Shown: in pieces, positions 23,913 to 32,144 of the stretch
How the letters are laid out: every line of letters starts with the position of its first letter
Position numbering within the stretch: position 1 is the stretch's first letter
Assembly: GCA_016792765.1 (NCBI GenBank)
Contig: JAEULD010000352.1
Location: 1-33,325, forward strand
Source: Candidatus Odyssella sp.
GTDB lineage: Bacteria; Pseudomonadota; Alphaproteobacteria; Bin65
Direction of reading: 5' to 3'
Length of the DNA stretch: 33,325 bases
Program-made: the position numbers and the translations under genes
Notes under the pieces: generated by a model
Told to the model about the DNA's origin: nothing
Database searches by the model: none
Seen by the model: only the letters and a program-made list of their open reading frames with translations

Positions 23913-25250
23913 CTACTGCATCGCCGCCGCGGGCGCGGCGCCGGGCATTGCCGCGGCCGGCGGCGCGATGCCGCTGCGGCGCTTCTGCTCGATCATCTGC
24001 AGGTAGCTCTCGAGCCGGTTCTTGACGTTCGCCGGCGAGAAGTAGCGCGGATCGACGAGGTCGGTCTCGATGAACGCCGCCGGCCGGCCGGTGCGCCGCT
24101 CGATCTCGCGCAGGATCAGGAGCTGGCCGGCCGAGAAGCTGTTGCAGCTCTTGATCGAATTGATCAGCAGGCCGTCGGCCTCGTATTCGTTCACGTACTT
24201 CTCGATGAGGTCGATGCGCGACGGCAGGTTCCGGTTCGTGTAGCAGCCGAGGCAGTAGTCGGCGAGCGATTCGAGCGGATGGTCGGGATCGTGCCGGAAG
24301 CCGAGATCGTAGACGCCGCCCACCTTGGTGTAGGTGCTGGCGACGACGACGGCGCCCTCGTCGTAGAACATCTTCCAGAAGTCGCGGAAGCTCGTCCAGT
24401 TGGGCGGGCCCTCGACGACGAGGCGGTACTTCTCCTCCTTCATCTCGCCGTCGGGCGTGATCGGGCCCTGGCCGTTCGCGATGCGCTGCTCGATCTCGCC
24501 GCGCAGCAGGCGGTAATACTCGGTTGCGTCGGGCGTGCCGCGAAACGCGGTGAAGATCGGGCCGACGTAGTAGACGCCGCCGAAATACGCGTCGATCGGC
24601 GACGGCTTGTTCTTGGCGCTCTGCAGCACCCAGACGAAATGCGACTCCGCCTTGGCCGATTCGCGCAGGATCTCGCGCAGGCGGTCGATGTCGAACTTCA
24701 CGCCGCTGACGCGCTCGAGGCCGGGGATGATGACCTCCTTGAGCTGCTTGACGATGTAGTCGCGCATGTTCTTCGTGGCGTGCCCGTCGCCCTCGTAGGG
24801 CACGTGCAGCATCAGCGTCTCGCACTTGTACTGCTCGCGCACGAGCTCGAACCACTTCATGAACGTGAAGCAGCCCGTGTAGGACAGCAGCAGCGCGTCG
24901 GGCGCCGGCAGCGGATGGCCGTCGGGGCCGAGATTGCCCTTGGCGATCATGCCGAGATCGGCCTTCACGTAGGTGCAGACGTCTTCGGAGTGGCCGCGCT
25001 TCTCGGCTTCCATGATGTAGCCGCCGGTCTTCTTGCGCATGCCGTTCTGGATCGCGTTGATCTCGGGCAGGTTGTTGACGAGATCGAAGCACATGATGAG
25101 TTCGTTGAGGTTGCCCGGAACGAACGTGGAGACGACCTTCCGGCCCTGCTCCTTCGCGCTCGCCAGCTTCGCGTAATTGCCCGAGATCATCTCCTTCTGC
25201 TTCAGCATCGAAGCTTCTTTGACGACTTCCTTGGGTGCGCGCGCGTTCAT
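23913..25250 (-). CDS. bcrB: Benzoyl-CoA reductase subunit B (active-site half)
   Basis: The product has 445 residues and belongs to the HgdB/FldC-like dehydratase-reductase family. Conserved cysteines that can bind a [4Fe-4S] cluster lie in LLSYTGCFTFMKW, DYCLGCYTNRN and SIKSCNSFSAGQ. It also shows EGPPNWTSFRDFWKMFYDEGAVVV, a segment strongly kept in class I Bcr. The last about 25 residues are Ala/Pro-rich (IAPPAAAMPGAAPAAAMQ) and look dispensable. Its ATG overlaps the bcrC stop (ATGA). With BcrC it reduces the benzoyl-CoA ring to cyclohexa-1,5-diene-1-carbonyl-CoA. Confidence 0.96.
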   Translation of the reverse strand: MNARAPKEVVKEASMLKQKEMISGNYAKLASAKEQGRKVVSTFVPGNLNELIMCFDLVNNLPEINAIQNGMRKKTGGYIMEAEKRGHSEDVCTYVKADLGMIAKGNLGPDGHPLPAPDALLLSYTGCFTFMKWFELVREQYKCETLMLHVPYEGDGHATKNMRDYIVKQLKEVIIPGLERVSGVKFDIDRLREILRESAKAESHFVWVLQSAKNKPSPIDAYFGGVYYVGPIFTAFRGTPDATEYYRLLRGEIEQRIANGQGPITPDGEMKEEKYRLVVEGPPNWTSFRDFWKMFYDEGAVVVASTYTKVGGVYDLGFRHDPDHPLESLADYCLGCYTNRNLPSRIDLIEKYVNEYEADGLLINSIKSCNSFSAGQLLILREIERRTGRPAAFIETDLVDPRYFSPANVKNRLESYLQMIEQKRRSGIAPPAAAMPGAAPAAAMQ

Positions 25251-26416
25251 TGGACGCTCCATAGCTTGATCGAATCGGCGAAAGTGCCGGCCTGCTCGCG
25301 GATGGGCTGCATCTGCCCGGAGTTCTCGGCGTACTTGAACGCCACGAACGGAATCTTGTGCTCGGCGAGGACGCGCTGCAGCATCGGGCGTTCGAGCAGC
25401 GCGGGATCGCAGAAGCTGGGACAGGCGAAGATCACCCCCTCGGCGCGGTTCTTCCGCACCGAGTCCACCAGCCACATGCCCTTTTCCTTCTCGGTGTCTT
25501 CGTACTTCGCCGCGGTGTGCGCCGAGTTGTGGAGATAGGCGTGGGCGAGGTTGGCGAGCGGATCGCCCTCGACGGCGACGTCGGACTGCTCCCACCGGTT
25601 GACCAGCAGGAAGTCGTCGTCGACGATGTAGCAGCCCGACAGCTCGATCGACTTGACGAGATTGAGCGGCGGCTGCTCGCAGAACGCGCCGGTGACGACG
25701 ATGCGGCAATTGTCGCGCTTGCGCGCATCGGCCTTGTCCGCGGCGTCGAGATACTCGCGGAGCATGCGATTGTGCTCCTCGACCGCGAGCGTCATGCCGG
25801 CGCGCATCAGGAGATAGACGTCGGCCGCCGGCGCCTTCCAGGGCTGCGCCGCGCGGAACGCGTAGACCTCGCGCACGAGGCGGCGGTTCTCGTTGAAGAG
25901 CACGATCGAGGCCCGGATCTCGTCGTCGGAGATCCGGCGGCCGGCGAGCTTGCCGAGGCCCTCGCGCAGCTCGTTGAGCTCGTTGATGTAGAACGTTCCG
26001 CCGATGTCGTCGCGATAGTTCTGCGGCACGTCGAAGTATTTCGCGTAGACGTTCGGGAACATCACCTTCCACATGCCCGACAGGTTGCGGACCACGTCGC
26101 AGATGCTGGGGAAGAGCATCCCGTCGACGAAATCGAGCCGTTTCGTGACGGCGAGCTCGATGGTCGAGCGCGGGATGCGGCAGATGTAGCTCTGATAGTA
26201 GGCGTCGCCGTGGATCACCTCGAGCTGATCGCCGCCGCCGAAAATGCCGAGCGGCAGGCCGCCGCCGGCGTGGATGATCTCGCGCGGCACGTAGAACGGC
26301 ATGTGCCCCACGACCTTGCGGCCGGGCTTCGCGGCCTTCCATTCGCGCGCGTAGCCGAAGTTCAGGTCTTCGTAGAGTGCGCTGCAGCGCTCGTTGATTT
26401 CACGCAGGGTCGTCAT
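25247..26416 (-). CDS. bcrC: Benzoyl-CoA reductase subunit C (active-site half)
   Basis: The product has 389 residues. It follows the BcrC (BadD) pattern: KVVGHMPFYVPREIIHAGGGLPLGIFGGGDQLEVIHGDAYYQSYICRIPRS is split here only for length, and later FVDGMLFPSICDVVRNLSGMW and GVIFACPSFCDPALLERP provide the cysteines. It shares the HgdA/B-like fold with BcrB. The ATG at 26414-26416 overlaps the dch stop (TGATG). The order bcrC-bcrB-bcrA-bcrD is that of Thauera and Magnetospirillum. Confidence 0.96.
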   Translation of the reverse strand: MTTLREINERCSALYEDLNFGYAREWKAAKPGRKVVGHMPFYVPREIIHAGGGLPLGIFGGGDQLEVIHGDAYYQSYICRIPRSTIELAVTKRLDFVDGMLFPSICDVVRNLSGMWKVMFPNVYAKYFDVPQNYRDDIGGTFYINELNELREGLGKLAGRRISDDEIRASIVLFNENRRLVREVYAFRAAQPWKAPAADVYLLMRAGMTLAVEEHNRMLREYLDAADKADARKRDNCRIVVTGAFCEQPPLNLVKSIELSGCYIVDDDFLLVNRWEQSDVAVEGDPLANLAHAYLHNSAHTAAKYEDTEKEKGMWLVDSVRKNRAEGVIFACPSFCDPALLERPMLQRVLAEHKIPFVAFKYAENSGQMQPIREQAGTFADSIKLWSVQ

Positions 26417-27186
26417 CAGCGGTGCTCCCAGTTCGCCGCACGCTTCTCGAGGAAGGAATTCAGCCCTTCCAGCGCGTCGCGTGTGGCCATGACGCCGTCG
26501 AGATAGAGGCGCTCGACCGCGCCGATTCGGCGGCGGAAAATATCGGCCAGCTCGCCGCGCGCCGCGACGTTGGCGAAGCGGATGGCGGCGGCGCTTTTCG
26601 GCATCAGATGCCGATCGAACCACGCCGCGGCGGCGGCCTCGGGATCGTCGGCGACCGCGGCCGCCAGGCCGAGCCGCAGCGCTTCGGCCGCATCGACGCT
26701 GCGGCCGGAGACGAGGAGATCGTCGGCGGGGCCGGCGCCGATGCGGGCGGGCAGCAGGCACGACGCCGCCGGCGCGATCACGCCGAGCGAGATCTCCGGC
26801 TGGCCGAGCTTCGCGTCGGGCGCCGCGAAGATCAGGGAGCCGGCGGCGGCCAGCTCGAGGCCACCGCCCAGGCACTGGCCGCGCACCGCCACCAGGATCG
26901 GCGCCGGAAAGTCGAGCATCGACTGCAGCAGCGCGTGGAAGCCCGCGAGCATCGACGCGCACTTCGCGGGCAGATGCTCCTCCACGCTGGCCCCGAACGA
27001 GAAATGCGGGCCTTCCGCGTCGAGCAGCACGGCCGCCAGATCCGGGCGCTCGCGGTGCTGGCGCAGCGCCGTGGCCAGCGCGCCGATCATCTCGGCGTCG
27101 AGCACGTTGGCCTTGGGCCGCGCGAGCCGGAGGCGCAGCAGGCGCCCGCCGCGATCGAACCAGACCTTGAGCGGCGCGCCGCTCAT
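26416..27186 (-). CDS. dch: Cyclohexa-1,5-diene-1-carbonyl-CoA hydratase
   Basis: The product has 256 residues and is a crotonase-fold enzyme. Oxyanion-hole segments are FSFGASVEEHLP (first) and AVRGQCLGGGLELAAAGSLIFAAPDAKLGQPEISLGVIAP (second), the latter with the family's GGGLEL and the Glu of QPEI. It adds water to the dienoyl-CoA made by Bcr, giving 6-hydroxycyclohex-1-ene-1-carbonyl-CoA. The choice of Dch over general enoyl-CoA hydratase rests on its place between oah and bcrC, with ATGA/TGATG overlaps on both sides. Confidence 0.92.
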   Translation of the reverse strand: MSGAPLKVWFDRGGRLLRLRLARPKANVLDAEMIGALATALRQHRERPDLAAVLLDAEGPHFSFGASVEEHLPAKCASMLAGFHALLQSMLDFPAPILVAVRGQCLGGGLELAAAGSLIFAAPDAKLGQPEISLGVIAPAASCLLPARIGAGPADDLLVSGRSVDAAEALRLGLAAAVADDPEAAAAAWFDRHLMPKSAAAIRFANVAARGELADIFRRRIGAVERLYLDGVMATRDALEGLNSFLEKRAANWEHR

Positions 27187-28313
27187 GCGCGCGCCCTGTT
27201 CTTGGGCATCACGCTCTCGGTGAGCCGGTCGGTCCACGGCGTGCCCTTGGCGAGCGCCTGCCGCAATCCGACGAAATCGATCTCGCGGTCGTCCTTGGTT
27301 CCTTCGTTGAACGCGCGGAAGCCGGCGCGGGCCTCGGTCATCATGTTGAGGGCGAGCCAGGCCCGGGCATCCTCCTTGTTGCGGTTCCACGCCTCGAGCT
27401 TGGGCTTGCGCAGCTCCTCGATCGTCTTGGTCGTGCAATCGGGGAACGTGAGCAGCAGCTTGGCGCAGAGCTCCTCGATCTTGGCGTCGAGCAGCGAGAG
27501 GTCGATCGTGCCGCGCGCCATCAGGGCCTTGCCCTCGGCGAGCGCCGCGCCGGTCTTCGCCTCGCCATAGGCCGGGCGGCCGTATTCGTCGACGACGAAC
27601 TGCGTCTCGACGAGCGGGTTGGCGACGAACTTTCCGTCCACCTTGAGGGCCGGCACGACCGCCGTCAGCAGGCCCCAATTGAGCGCCTTGTGCGCCGAGA
27701 ACGGCTCGCACAGGACGCAGGCGATCATCGCGCGCTCGGAGCCGACGATCACCGGCAGGAAATCGGTGGCGCCGCCGATCGGCGCCGAGCCGTGCTTCGG
27801 GCCCGCCTGGCCGAACCGCGCGAGGTCCTGCGCCACCGAGAAGTCGCAGGCCATGCCGATCTCCTGGCCGCCGCCGATGCGCATGCCGTTCACGCGGCAG
27901 ATCACCGGCTTGTCGCAGGCCAGGATCGCCGAGACCATGTCGTTGAACACCCGCATGTACTGGCGGTACTCCTGCGGGTTGCCGGCGTAGTATTCGGCGT
28001 ATTCCTTCGTGTTGCCGCCGGTGCAGAAGGCCTTGTCGCCGGCGCCGGTGAAGACCACGGCGTTCACGTCGCGCGCGTTCGAGGCGGCGCGGAAGGCGTG
28101 GATCACGCCTTTCGCCATGTCGGTGGTGTAGGAATTGAACTGGCTCTGGTTGTCGAGAACGATCCAGGCGTTGTAGAGGCCGGGCACGATCGCGCCGTTC
28201 GGCAGCCGCGCGGGGCGCTTCTCGAAGCGTACGCCCGGAACCGAATAGTCGGCGACGAGGTCGTGGTTCTTGAGTTCGGCGGGCTCGGCGCGGCGTGCGG
28301 GTTCGGCGTTCAT
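27183..28313 (-). CDS. oah: 6-oxocyclohex-1-ene-1-carbonyl-CoA hydrolase (ring opening)
   Basis: The product has 376 residues, the right length for Oah, which is a long crotonase. Typical Oah stretches are LKNHDLVADYSVPGVRFEKRP, VVFTGAGDKAFCTGGNTKEYAEYYAGNPQEYRQYMRVFNDMV (oxyanion loop), then RVNGMRIGGGQEIGMACDF and 'RFGQAGPKHGSAPIGGATDFLP'. It hydrates and cleaves the ring to 3-hydroxypimeloyl-CoA in the cytoplasm. It follows had by 19 bases and overlaps dch by 4. Together with had it marks the Thauera-type route, not the cyclohexanecarboxylate-type route of Rhodopseudomonas. Confidence 0.95.
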   Translation of the reverse strand: MNAEPARRAEPAELKNHDLVADYSVPGVRFEKRPARLPNGAIVPGLYNAWIVLDNQSQFNSYTTDMAKGVIHAFRAASNARDVNAVVFTGAGDKAFCTGGNTKEYAEYYAGNPQEYRQYMRVFNDMVSAILACDKPVICRVNGMRIGGGQEIGMACDFSVAQDLARFGQAGPKHGSAPIGGATDFLPVIVGSERAMIACVLCEPFSAHKALNWGLLTAVVPALKVDGKFVANPLVETQFVVDEYGRPAYGEAKTGAALAEGKALMARGTIDLSLLDAKIEELCAKLLLTFPDCTTKTIEELRKPKLEAWNRNKEDARAWLALNMMTEARAGFRAFNEGTKDDREIDFVGLRQALAKGTPWTDRLTESVMPKNRARA

Positions 28314-28332
28314 GGGCGGCCTCCTCGGAACA

Positions 28333-29406
28333 TCAGGCGGGGACGAGCACGGCGCGGCGCGAAAGCTCGTGGCGGTGCGCCGCCGCGAAAACGTCGTTGA
28401 TCCGCTGCAGCGGATGCTTCTCGACGAACGGCTTGAGCTCGATCTTGCGGTCGAGCACGAGATCGAGCGCGCCGGGATAGAGCTCGGGCGGGCAGCCCCA
28501 GTTGCCGATGGCGCGCGCGTCGAACGCCATCAGGTTCGACAGGCGGATCTCGACGCGATCCATGGTGAAGCCGACGACCGAGAGCGTCGCGCCGTGCGTC
28601 AGCAGGCCGAACGCCGTCGCCTGGCCGGCCGCGGTGCCCGAACACTCGAACACGAACCACTCGGTCTGGGGCAGGTTCTTCTCCTTGGCGAAGGCCTGCA
28701 CCGCGGCGCGCAGCGCCTTCTGGTCGTGGGCGCGCGCGTTGAGCGCGAGCGACGCGACCTTGCCCATCGCCGCGAGCTTCGCGTCGTCGACGTCGACCGC
28801 GACGACGGTGGCGCCCATCGCCTTGGCGACCTGCGCGGCGTAGCCCCCGACCCCGCCGATGCCGACGACGATGGCGAGGCTGCCGGGCCAGACGCCGGCG
28901 CGCGTCGCCGCCTGATACGGCGTCGTGACCGCGTCGGCGATCACCGAGAGTTCCGCCAGCTCGAGGCCGGCCTTGGCGAGGCGGCCTTCGTCCACCGCGC
29001 AGAGCCCGCGCGACGGCACCACCACGTGGCTCGCGAACCCGCCGTGAATGTCGTTTCCGGGCATGCGCTGCTTGCGGCAGATCATCGGCCTGCCGCGCTT
29101 GCAGAGCGCGCATTCGCCGCACGGCATCACCGACGGGACGACCACCGCCTTGCCGAGCCAGGAGCCGGCGCCGGCGCCGGGGCCGGCGGCGATCACGCGG
29201 CCGGCGATCTCGTGGCCGAGCGCCAGCGGGAGCGGGTGATTGGTCCGGACGCCGTCGTAATAATAGCCGAGATCGGTGTGGCAGACCCCGCAGCCGGCGA
29301 TCTCGACGGTGACGTCGCCGGGCGCTTCCGGCGCCGCGTCGAATTCGGCCCGCACCAGCGGCGCCCCGACCCCCGTCATGAGCCAGCGATGAGCTGCGAT
29401 CGCCAC
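28333..29406 (-). CDS. had: 6-hydroxycyclohex-1-ene-1-carbonyl-CoA dehydrogenase
   Basis: The product has 357 residues and is a zinc-type medium-chain dehydrogenase. Catalytic-zinc ligand Cys39 lies in GCGVCHTD and His65 in LGHEIAG. Structural-zinc cysteines are 96, 99, 102 and 110. The NAD-binding loop is [12 protein letters not shown]. It oxidises the 6-hydroxy intermediate to the 6-oxo compound. I place the start at the GTG at 29404-29406, because GAGGAGG sits directly before it. The longer frame to 29445 begins without such a site. It is the first gene of the minus-strand bcr run and lies opposite korA. Confidence 0.93.
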   Translation of the reverse strand: MAIAAHRWLMTGVGAPLVRAEFDAAPEAPGDVTVEIAGCGVCHTDLGYYYDGVRTNHPLPLALGHEIAGRVIAAGPGAGAGSWLGKAVVVPSVMPCGECALCKRGRPMICRKQRMPGNDIHGGFASHVVVPSRGLCAVDEGRLAKAGLELAELSVIADAVTTPYQAATRAGVWPGSLAIVVGIGGVGGYAAQVAKAMGATVVAVDVDDAKLAAMGKVASLALNARAHDQKALRAAVQAFAKEKNLPQTEWFVFECSGTAAGQATAFGLLTHGATLSVVGFTMDRVEIRLSNLMAFDARAIGNWGCPPELYPGALDLVLDRKIELKPFVEKHPLQRINDVFAAAHRHELSRRAVLVPA

Positions 29407-29475
29407 GGCCGTTCCTCCTCGGCGTCCTGGGCCGTCGTGCCGCATTCGCTTCTTCTTGACGGCCCTGAATTTATG

Positions 29476-29501
29476 TAATTAGGTACTGCAATGCTTATTT
29501 A
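29476..29501. promoter_or_regulatory. Putative Rrf2 operator, site E (between had/bcr and kor)
   Basis: The core GGTACTGCAATGCT (29482-29495) continues into TATTTAGG. Its left half TAATTAGGTA matches the consensus half 9/10 and its right half TGCTTATTTA 8/10. It sits about midway in the 177-base divergent gap: 70 bases from the had start and 82 from the korA start. A TTGACG at 29456-29461 is a possible -35 element toward korA, without a clear -10. Confidence 0.6.
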
Positions 29502-29583
29502 GGGGTCAAGCCCGGCGGGGATGCCGCAATGTCGCAGGCGACGCCGCAGCCGGGAAAGCGATCGACGACGGGGACGAACCGCC

Positions 29584-31314
29584 ATGAACCGTGACAACGC
29601 CGCGATCCAATCGCTCTCGTTCGCCATCGTGGGCTCGGGCGGCGCCGGCGTGATGACGGCCGGGCAGATGCTGCTCGACGCCGCCGCGCGCGCGGGCCTT
29701 TGCGGCCTGATGAGCCGATCCTCGGGCCCGCAGATCCGCGGCGGCGAGGCGGCCGCGCTGCTGCGGCTCGCGTCGACGCAGGTGGAATCGCACGGCGACC
29801 GCTTCGACGTCCTGCTCGCCGTCGACTGGCAGAACGCGCATCGCTTCGCGTCCGAGATTCCCATCGACGCGCGGAGCTTCGTCGTGGGCGATCCGGCCGA
29901 AGGCGCCGTGCCGGAGGCCTTTTCCGCCGCCGGGGCGCGCATCGTTCCCGTTCCGCTGAAGGCCATCGCCAAGAAGGTCCCCGGCGGGCGGCCGAACATG
30001 GTGGCGCTCGGCGCGCTCGGCGCGCTCGCCGGCATCGGCGCCGAGACGCTCGCGCGCGCGATCGAGGCGACGCTGCAGAAGGGCGGCGAGGCGCTGAAAT
30101 CGAGCCTGGCCGCGATGCAGGCCGGCATGGCGGCCGTGGCGGAGGCCGGCGTGTCGCTGCCGCGCCTCGCCGCCGGGCAGGCGGCGGGTCGCTGGACGAT
30201 CACCGGCAACGAAGCCACCGGGCTCGGCGCCGTGCGCGGCGGCGTGCGGTTCGTCGCCGCCTACCCGATCACGCCCGCCACCGAAATCCTCGAATGGCTC
30301 TCGTCGGCCCTGCCGCGCGTGGGCGGAACTCTCGTGCAGGCCGAGGACGAGCTCGCCTCGATCAACATGGCGATCGGCGCGTCCTACGGCGGCGTTCCCT
30401 CGCTCACCGCGACGTCGGGCCCCGGGCTGTCGCTGATGACCGAGGCCCTGGGCCTCGCCGTCGCCGCGGAAATTCCGCTGGTCGTCGTCGACGTCATGCG
30501 CGGCGGGCCCTCCACCGGCATTCCGACCAAATCAGAGCAGGCGGACCTCAACATCGCGCTGTACGGCCTGCACGGCGACGCGCCGCACGTCGTGGTGGCG
30601 CCGAACTCCATCGCCGATTGCCTGCCGGCGACGCAATGGGCCGTTCACCTCGCCGAGACGCTGCAGGTTCCGGCGCTGGTGCTGCCGGATCAGTCGATGG
30701 GCCAGAGCCGCATCGTGCTCGAGCGGCCGGCCAGCCTGCCGCTCGCGGGAGCGCGGCTGGTGGCCGAGCCGGAGACCGCGAATTACCGCCGCTATGCGCT
30801 GACGCCGAGCGGAATCTCGCCGATGGCCCGGCCCGGCACGCGCGGCACCGCCTACACCGCCGACGGCCTCGAGCACAGCGAGCGCGGCATACCTTCGAGC
30901 CAGGCCGGCGATCATCTGGCGCAGCTCGACAAGCGCGCGCGCAAGCTCGATCACGCCGACTACAGCCGCTACTGGGCCGAGATCGAGGGCGAGGGCGACG
31001 TCGCCGTCGTCACCTGGGGCTCGTGCACGGCGCCGGTGCGCGAGGCGCTCGCCCGCGCGCGGGCCGAGGGCGTGAAGGCGCGGCTCGTCTCGCTGCGGCT
31101 GCTCGCCCCCGCGCAGCCCGAGCGGCTCGCGGCCGCGCTCGCCGGCGTGCGCCGCATCCTCGTCGTCGAGCAGACGCATTCGGGCCAGTTCCACCGCTAC
31201 CTGCGCGCGGCTTTCGACCTTCCGTGCGAAACCCGCGTCTTCCATCGCGCCGGACCGCTGCCGATGCGGCCCGGCGAGATCCACAGCAAGATCGTCAAGG
31301 AGCTCGCGGCATGA
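29584..31314 (+). CDS. korA: 2-oxoacid:ferredoxin oxidoreductase, fused gamma-alpha subunit (KorA)
   Basis: The product has 576 residues. The N-terminal gamma domain (about 10-190) opens with IVGSGGAGVMTAGQMLLDAAARAG and holds SRSSGPQIRGGEAAALLR. The alpha part follows from about 200: GNEATGLGAVRGGVRFVAAYPITPATEILEWLS, then VQAEDELASINMAIGASYGG and ATSGPGLSLMTEALGLA, which are the classic alpha motifs. The last third is the C-terminal alpha domain (VAVVTWGSCTAPVREAL). The ATG at 29584 is used; an open stretch to 29521 is Arg-rich and lacks a ribosome site. With KorB it oxidises 2-oxoglutarate to succinyl-CoA and reduces ferredoxin. Confidence 0.92.
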   Translation: MNRDNAAIQSLSFAIVGSGGAGVMTAGQMLLDAAARAGLCGLMSRSSGPQIRGGEAAALLRLASTQVESHGDRFDVLLAVDWQNAHRFASEIPIDARSFVVGDPAEGAVPEAFSAAGARIVPVPLKAIAKKVPGGRPNMVALGALGALAGIGAETLARAIEATLQKGGEALKSSLAAMQAGMAAVAEAGVSLPRLAAGQAAGRWTITGNEATGLGAVRGGVRFVAAYPITPATEILEWLSSALPRVGGTLVQAEDELASINMAIGASYGGVPSLTATSGPGLSLMTEALGLAVAAEIPLVVVDVMRGGPSTGIPTKSEQADLNIALYGLHGDAPHVVVAPNSIADCLPATQWAVHLAETLQVPALVLPDQSMGQSRIVLERPASLPLAGARLVAEPETANYRRYALTPSGISPMARPGTRGTAYTADGLEHSERGIPSSQAGDHLAQLDKRARKLDHADYSRYWAEIEGEGDVAVVTWGSCTAPVREALARARAEGVKARLVSLRLLAPAQPERLAAALAGVRRILVVEQTHSGQFHRYLRAAFDLPCETRVFHRAGPLPMRPGEIHSKIVKELAA

Positions 31315-32144
31315 ACATCGCCACCGCGCCCCAGCCGTTCTCGGCCAACGACTACAAGTCCGACTACAAGCCGGTGTGGTGCCCCGGCTGCGGCGACTAT
31401 TCGGTATTGCTCGCGTTCACGAAGGCGATGGCGCAGCTGCAGCGCCCGCCGGAGGAGATCGCGGTGATCTCCGGCATCGGCTGCTCGTCGCGCATCCCCG
31501 CCTACACCAACTGCTACGGCTTTCACGGCGTGCACGGCCGCGCGCTGCCGGTCGGCACCGGCCTCAAGGTGGCGCGGCCCGAGCTCACCGTCATCGTGGC
31601 CGGCGGCGACGGCGACGGGTTCTCGATCGGCGGCAACCATTTCCTCCACGCCTGCCGGCGCAACATCGACATCACCTACATCGTCATGGACAACCGCGTT
31701 TACGGCATGACGAAGGGCCAGCCTTCGCCCACGACCGAGCCCGACTGGGACAGCGCGCTGGCGCCGGGCGGCACGGGCCTGCGCCCGTTCCACCCGCTGG
31801 TGATCGCGCTGGCCTCGGGCGCGAATTTCGTGGCGCGCGGCTTTTCGGGCGATCCCAACGGCTGCGCCGACCTCATCGTGCAGGCCGTGCGGCATCCGGG
31901 ATTCTCGTTCGTCGAAATCCTCAGCCCGTGCGTCACCTTCCGGCCCGATCAGCGCGAATGGGGCAAGATGGTGCATGCGGCGCCGGTCAATCCCACCGAC
32001 GACGCGGCGCGCGCCGCGCGCCGGATCATGACCGACGACGGCTTCAACACCGGCGTGCTCTACGCCGGCAACCGCGCGCCGTTCCGGCCGCAGACGGCGC
32101 CGGCGGCCGGCCTCGACGCGATCGAAGCGGAGTTCGCGCTATGA
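31311..32144 (+). CDS. korB: 2-oxoacid:ferredoxin oxidoreductase, beta subunit (KorB)
   Basis: The product has 277 residues. Cys residues in KPVWCPGCGDYSVL (two), ISGIGCSSRIP and ILSPCVTF are the four that bind the [4Fe-4S] cluster. The thiamine-diphosphate segment is AGGDGDGFSIGGNHFLHACRRN followed by MDNRVYGMTKGQPSPTT. It starts on the korA stop (ATGA). Substrate assignment to 2-oxoglutarate is by analogy with Thauera and Azoarcus KorAB in benzoate growth, since the related pyruvate and other 2-oxoacid enzymes look alike. Confidence 0.92.
   Translation: MNIATAPQPFSANDYKSDYKPVWCPGCGDYSVLLAFTKAMAQLQRPPEEIAVISGIGCSSRIPAYTNCYGFHGVHGRALPVGTGLKVARPELTVIVAGGDGDGFSIGGNHFLHACRRNIDITYIVMDNRVYGMTKGQPSPTTEPDWDSALAPGGTGLRPFHPLVIALASGANFVARGFSGDPNGCADLIVQAVRHPGFSFVEILSPCVTFRPDQREWGKMVHAAPVNPTDDAARAARRIMTDDGFNTGVLYAGNRAPFRPQTAPAAGLDAIEAEFAL

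Noticed and set aside
29456-29501. An FNR/AadR-type site in the had-korA gap
   Set aside because: No TTGAT-N4-ATCAA-like sequence is present there. The visible dyad is GGTA-N6-TGCT.
29700-32144. A possible long fusion ahead of KorB
   Set aside because: The first 537 codons read korA in another frame and are Arg-rich nonsense. The ATG at 31311 overlapping the korA stop gives the exact KorB N terminus.
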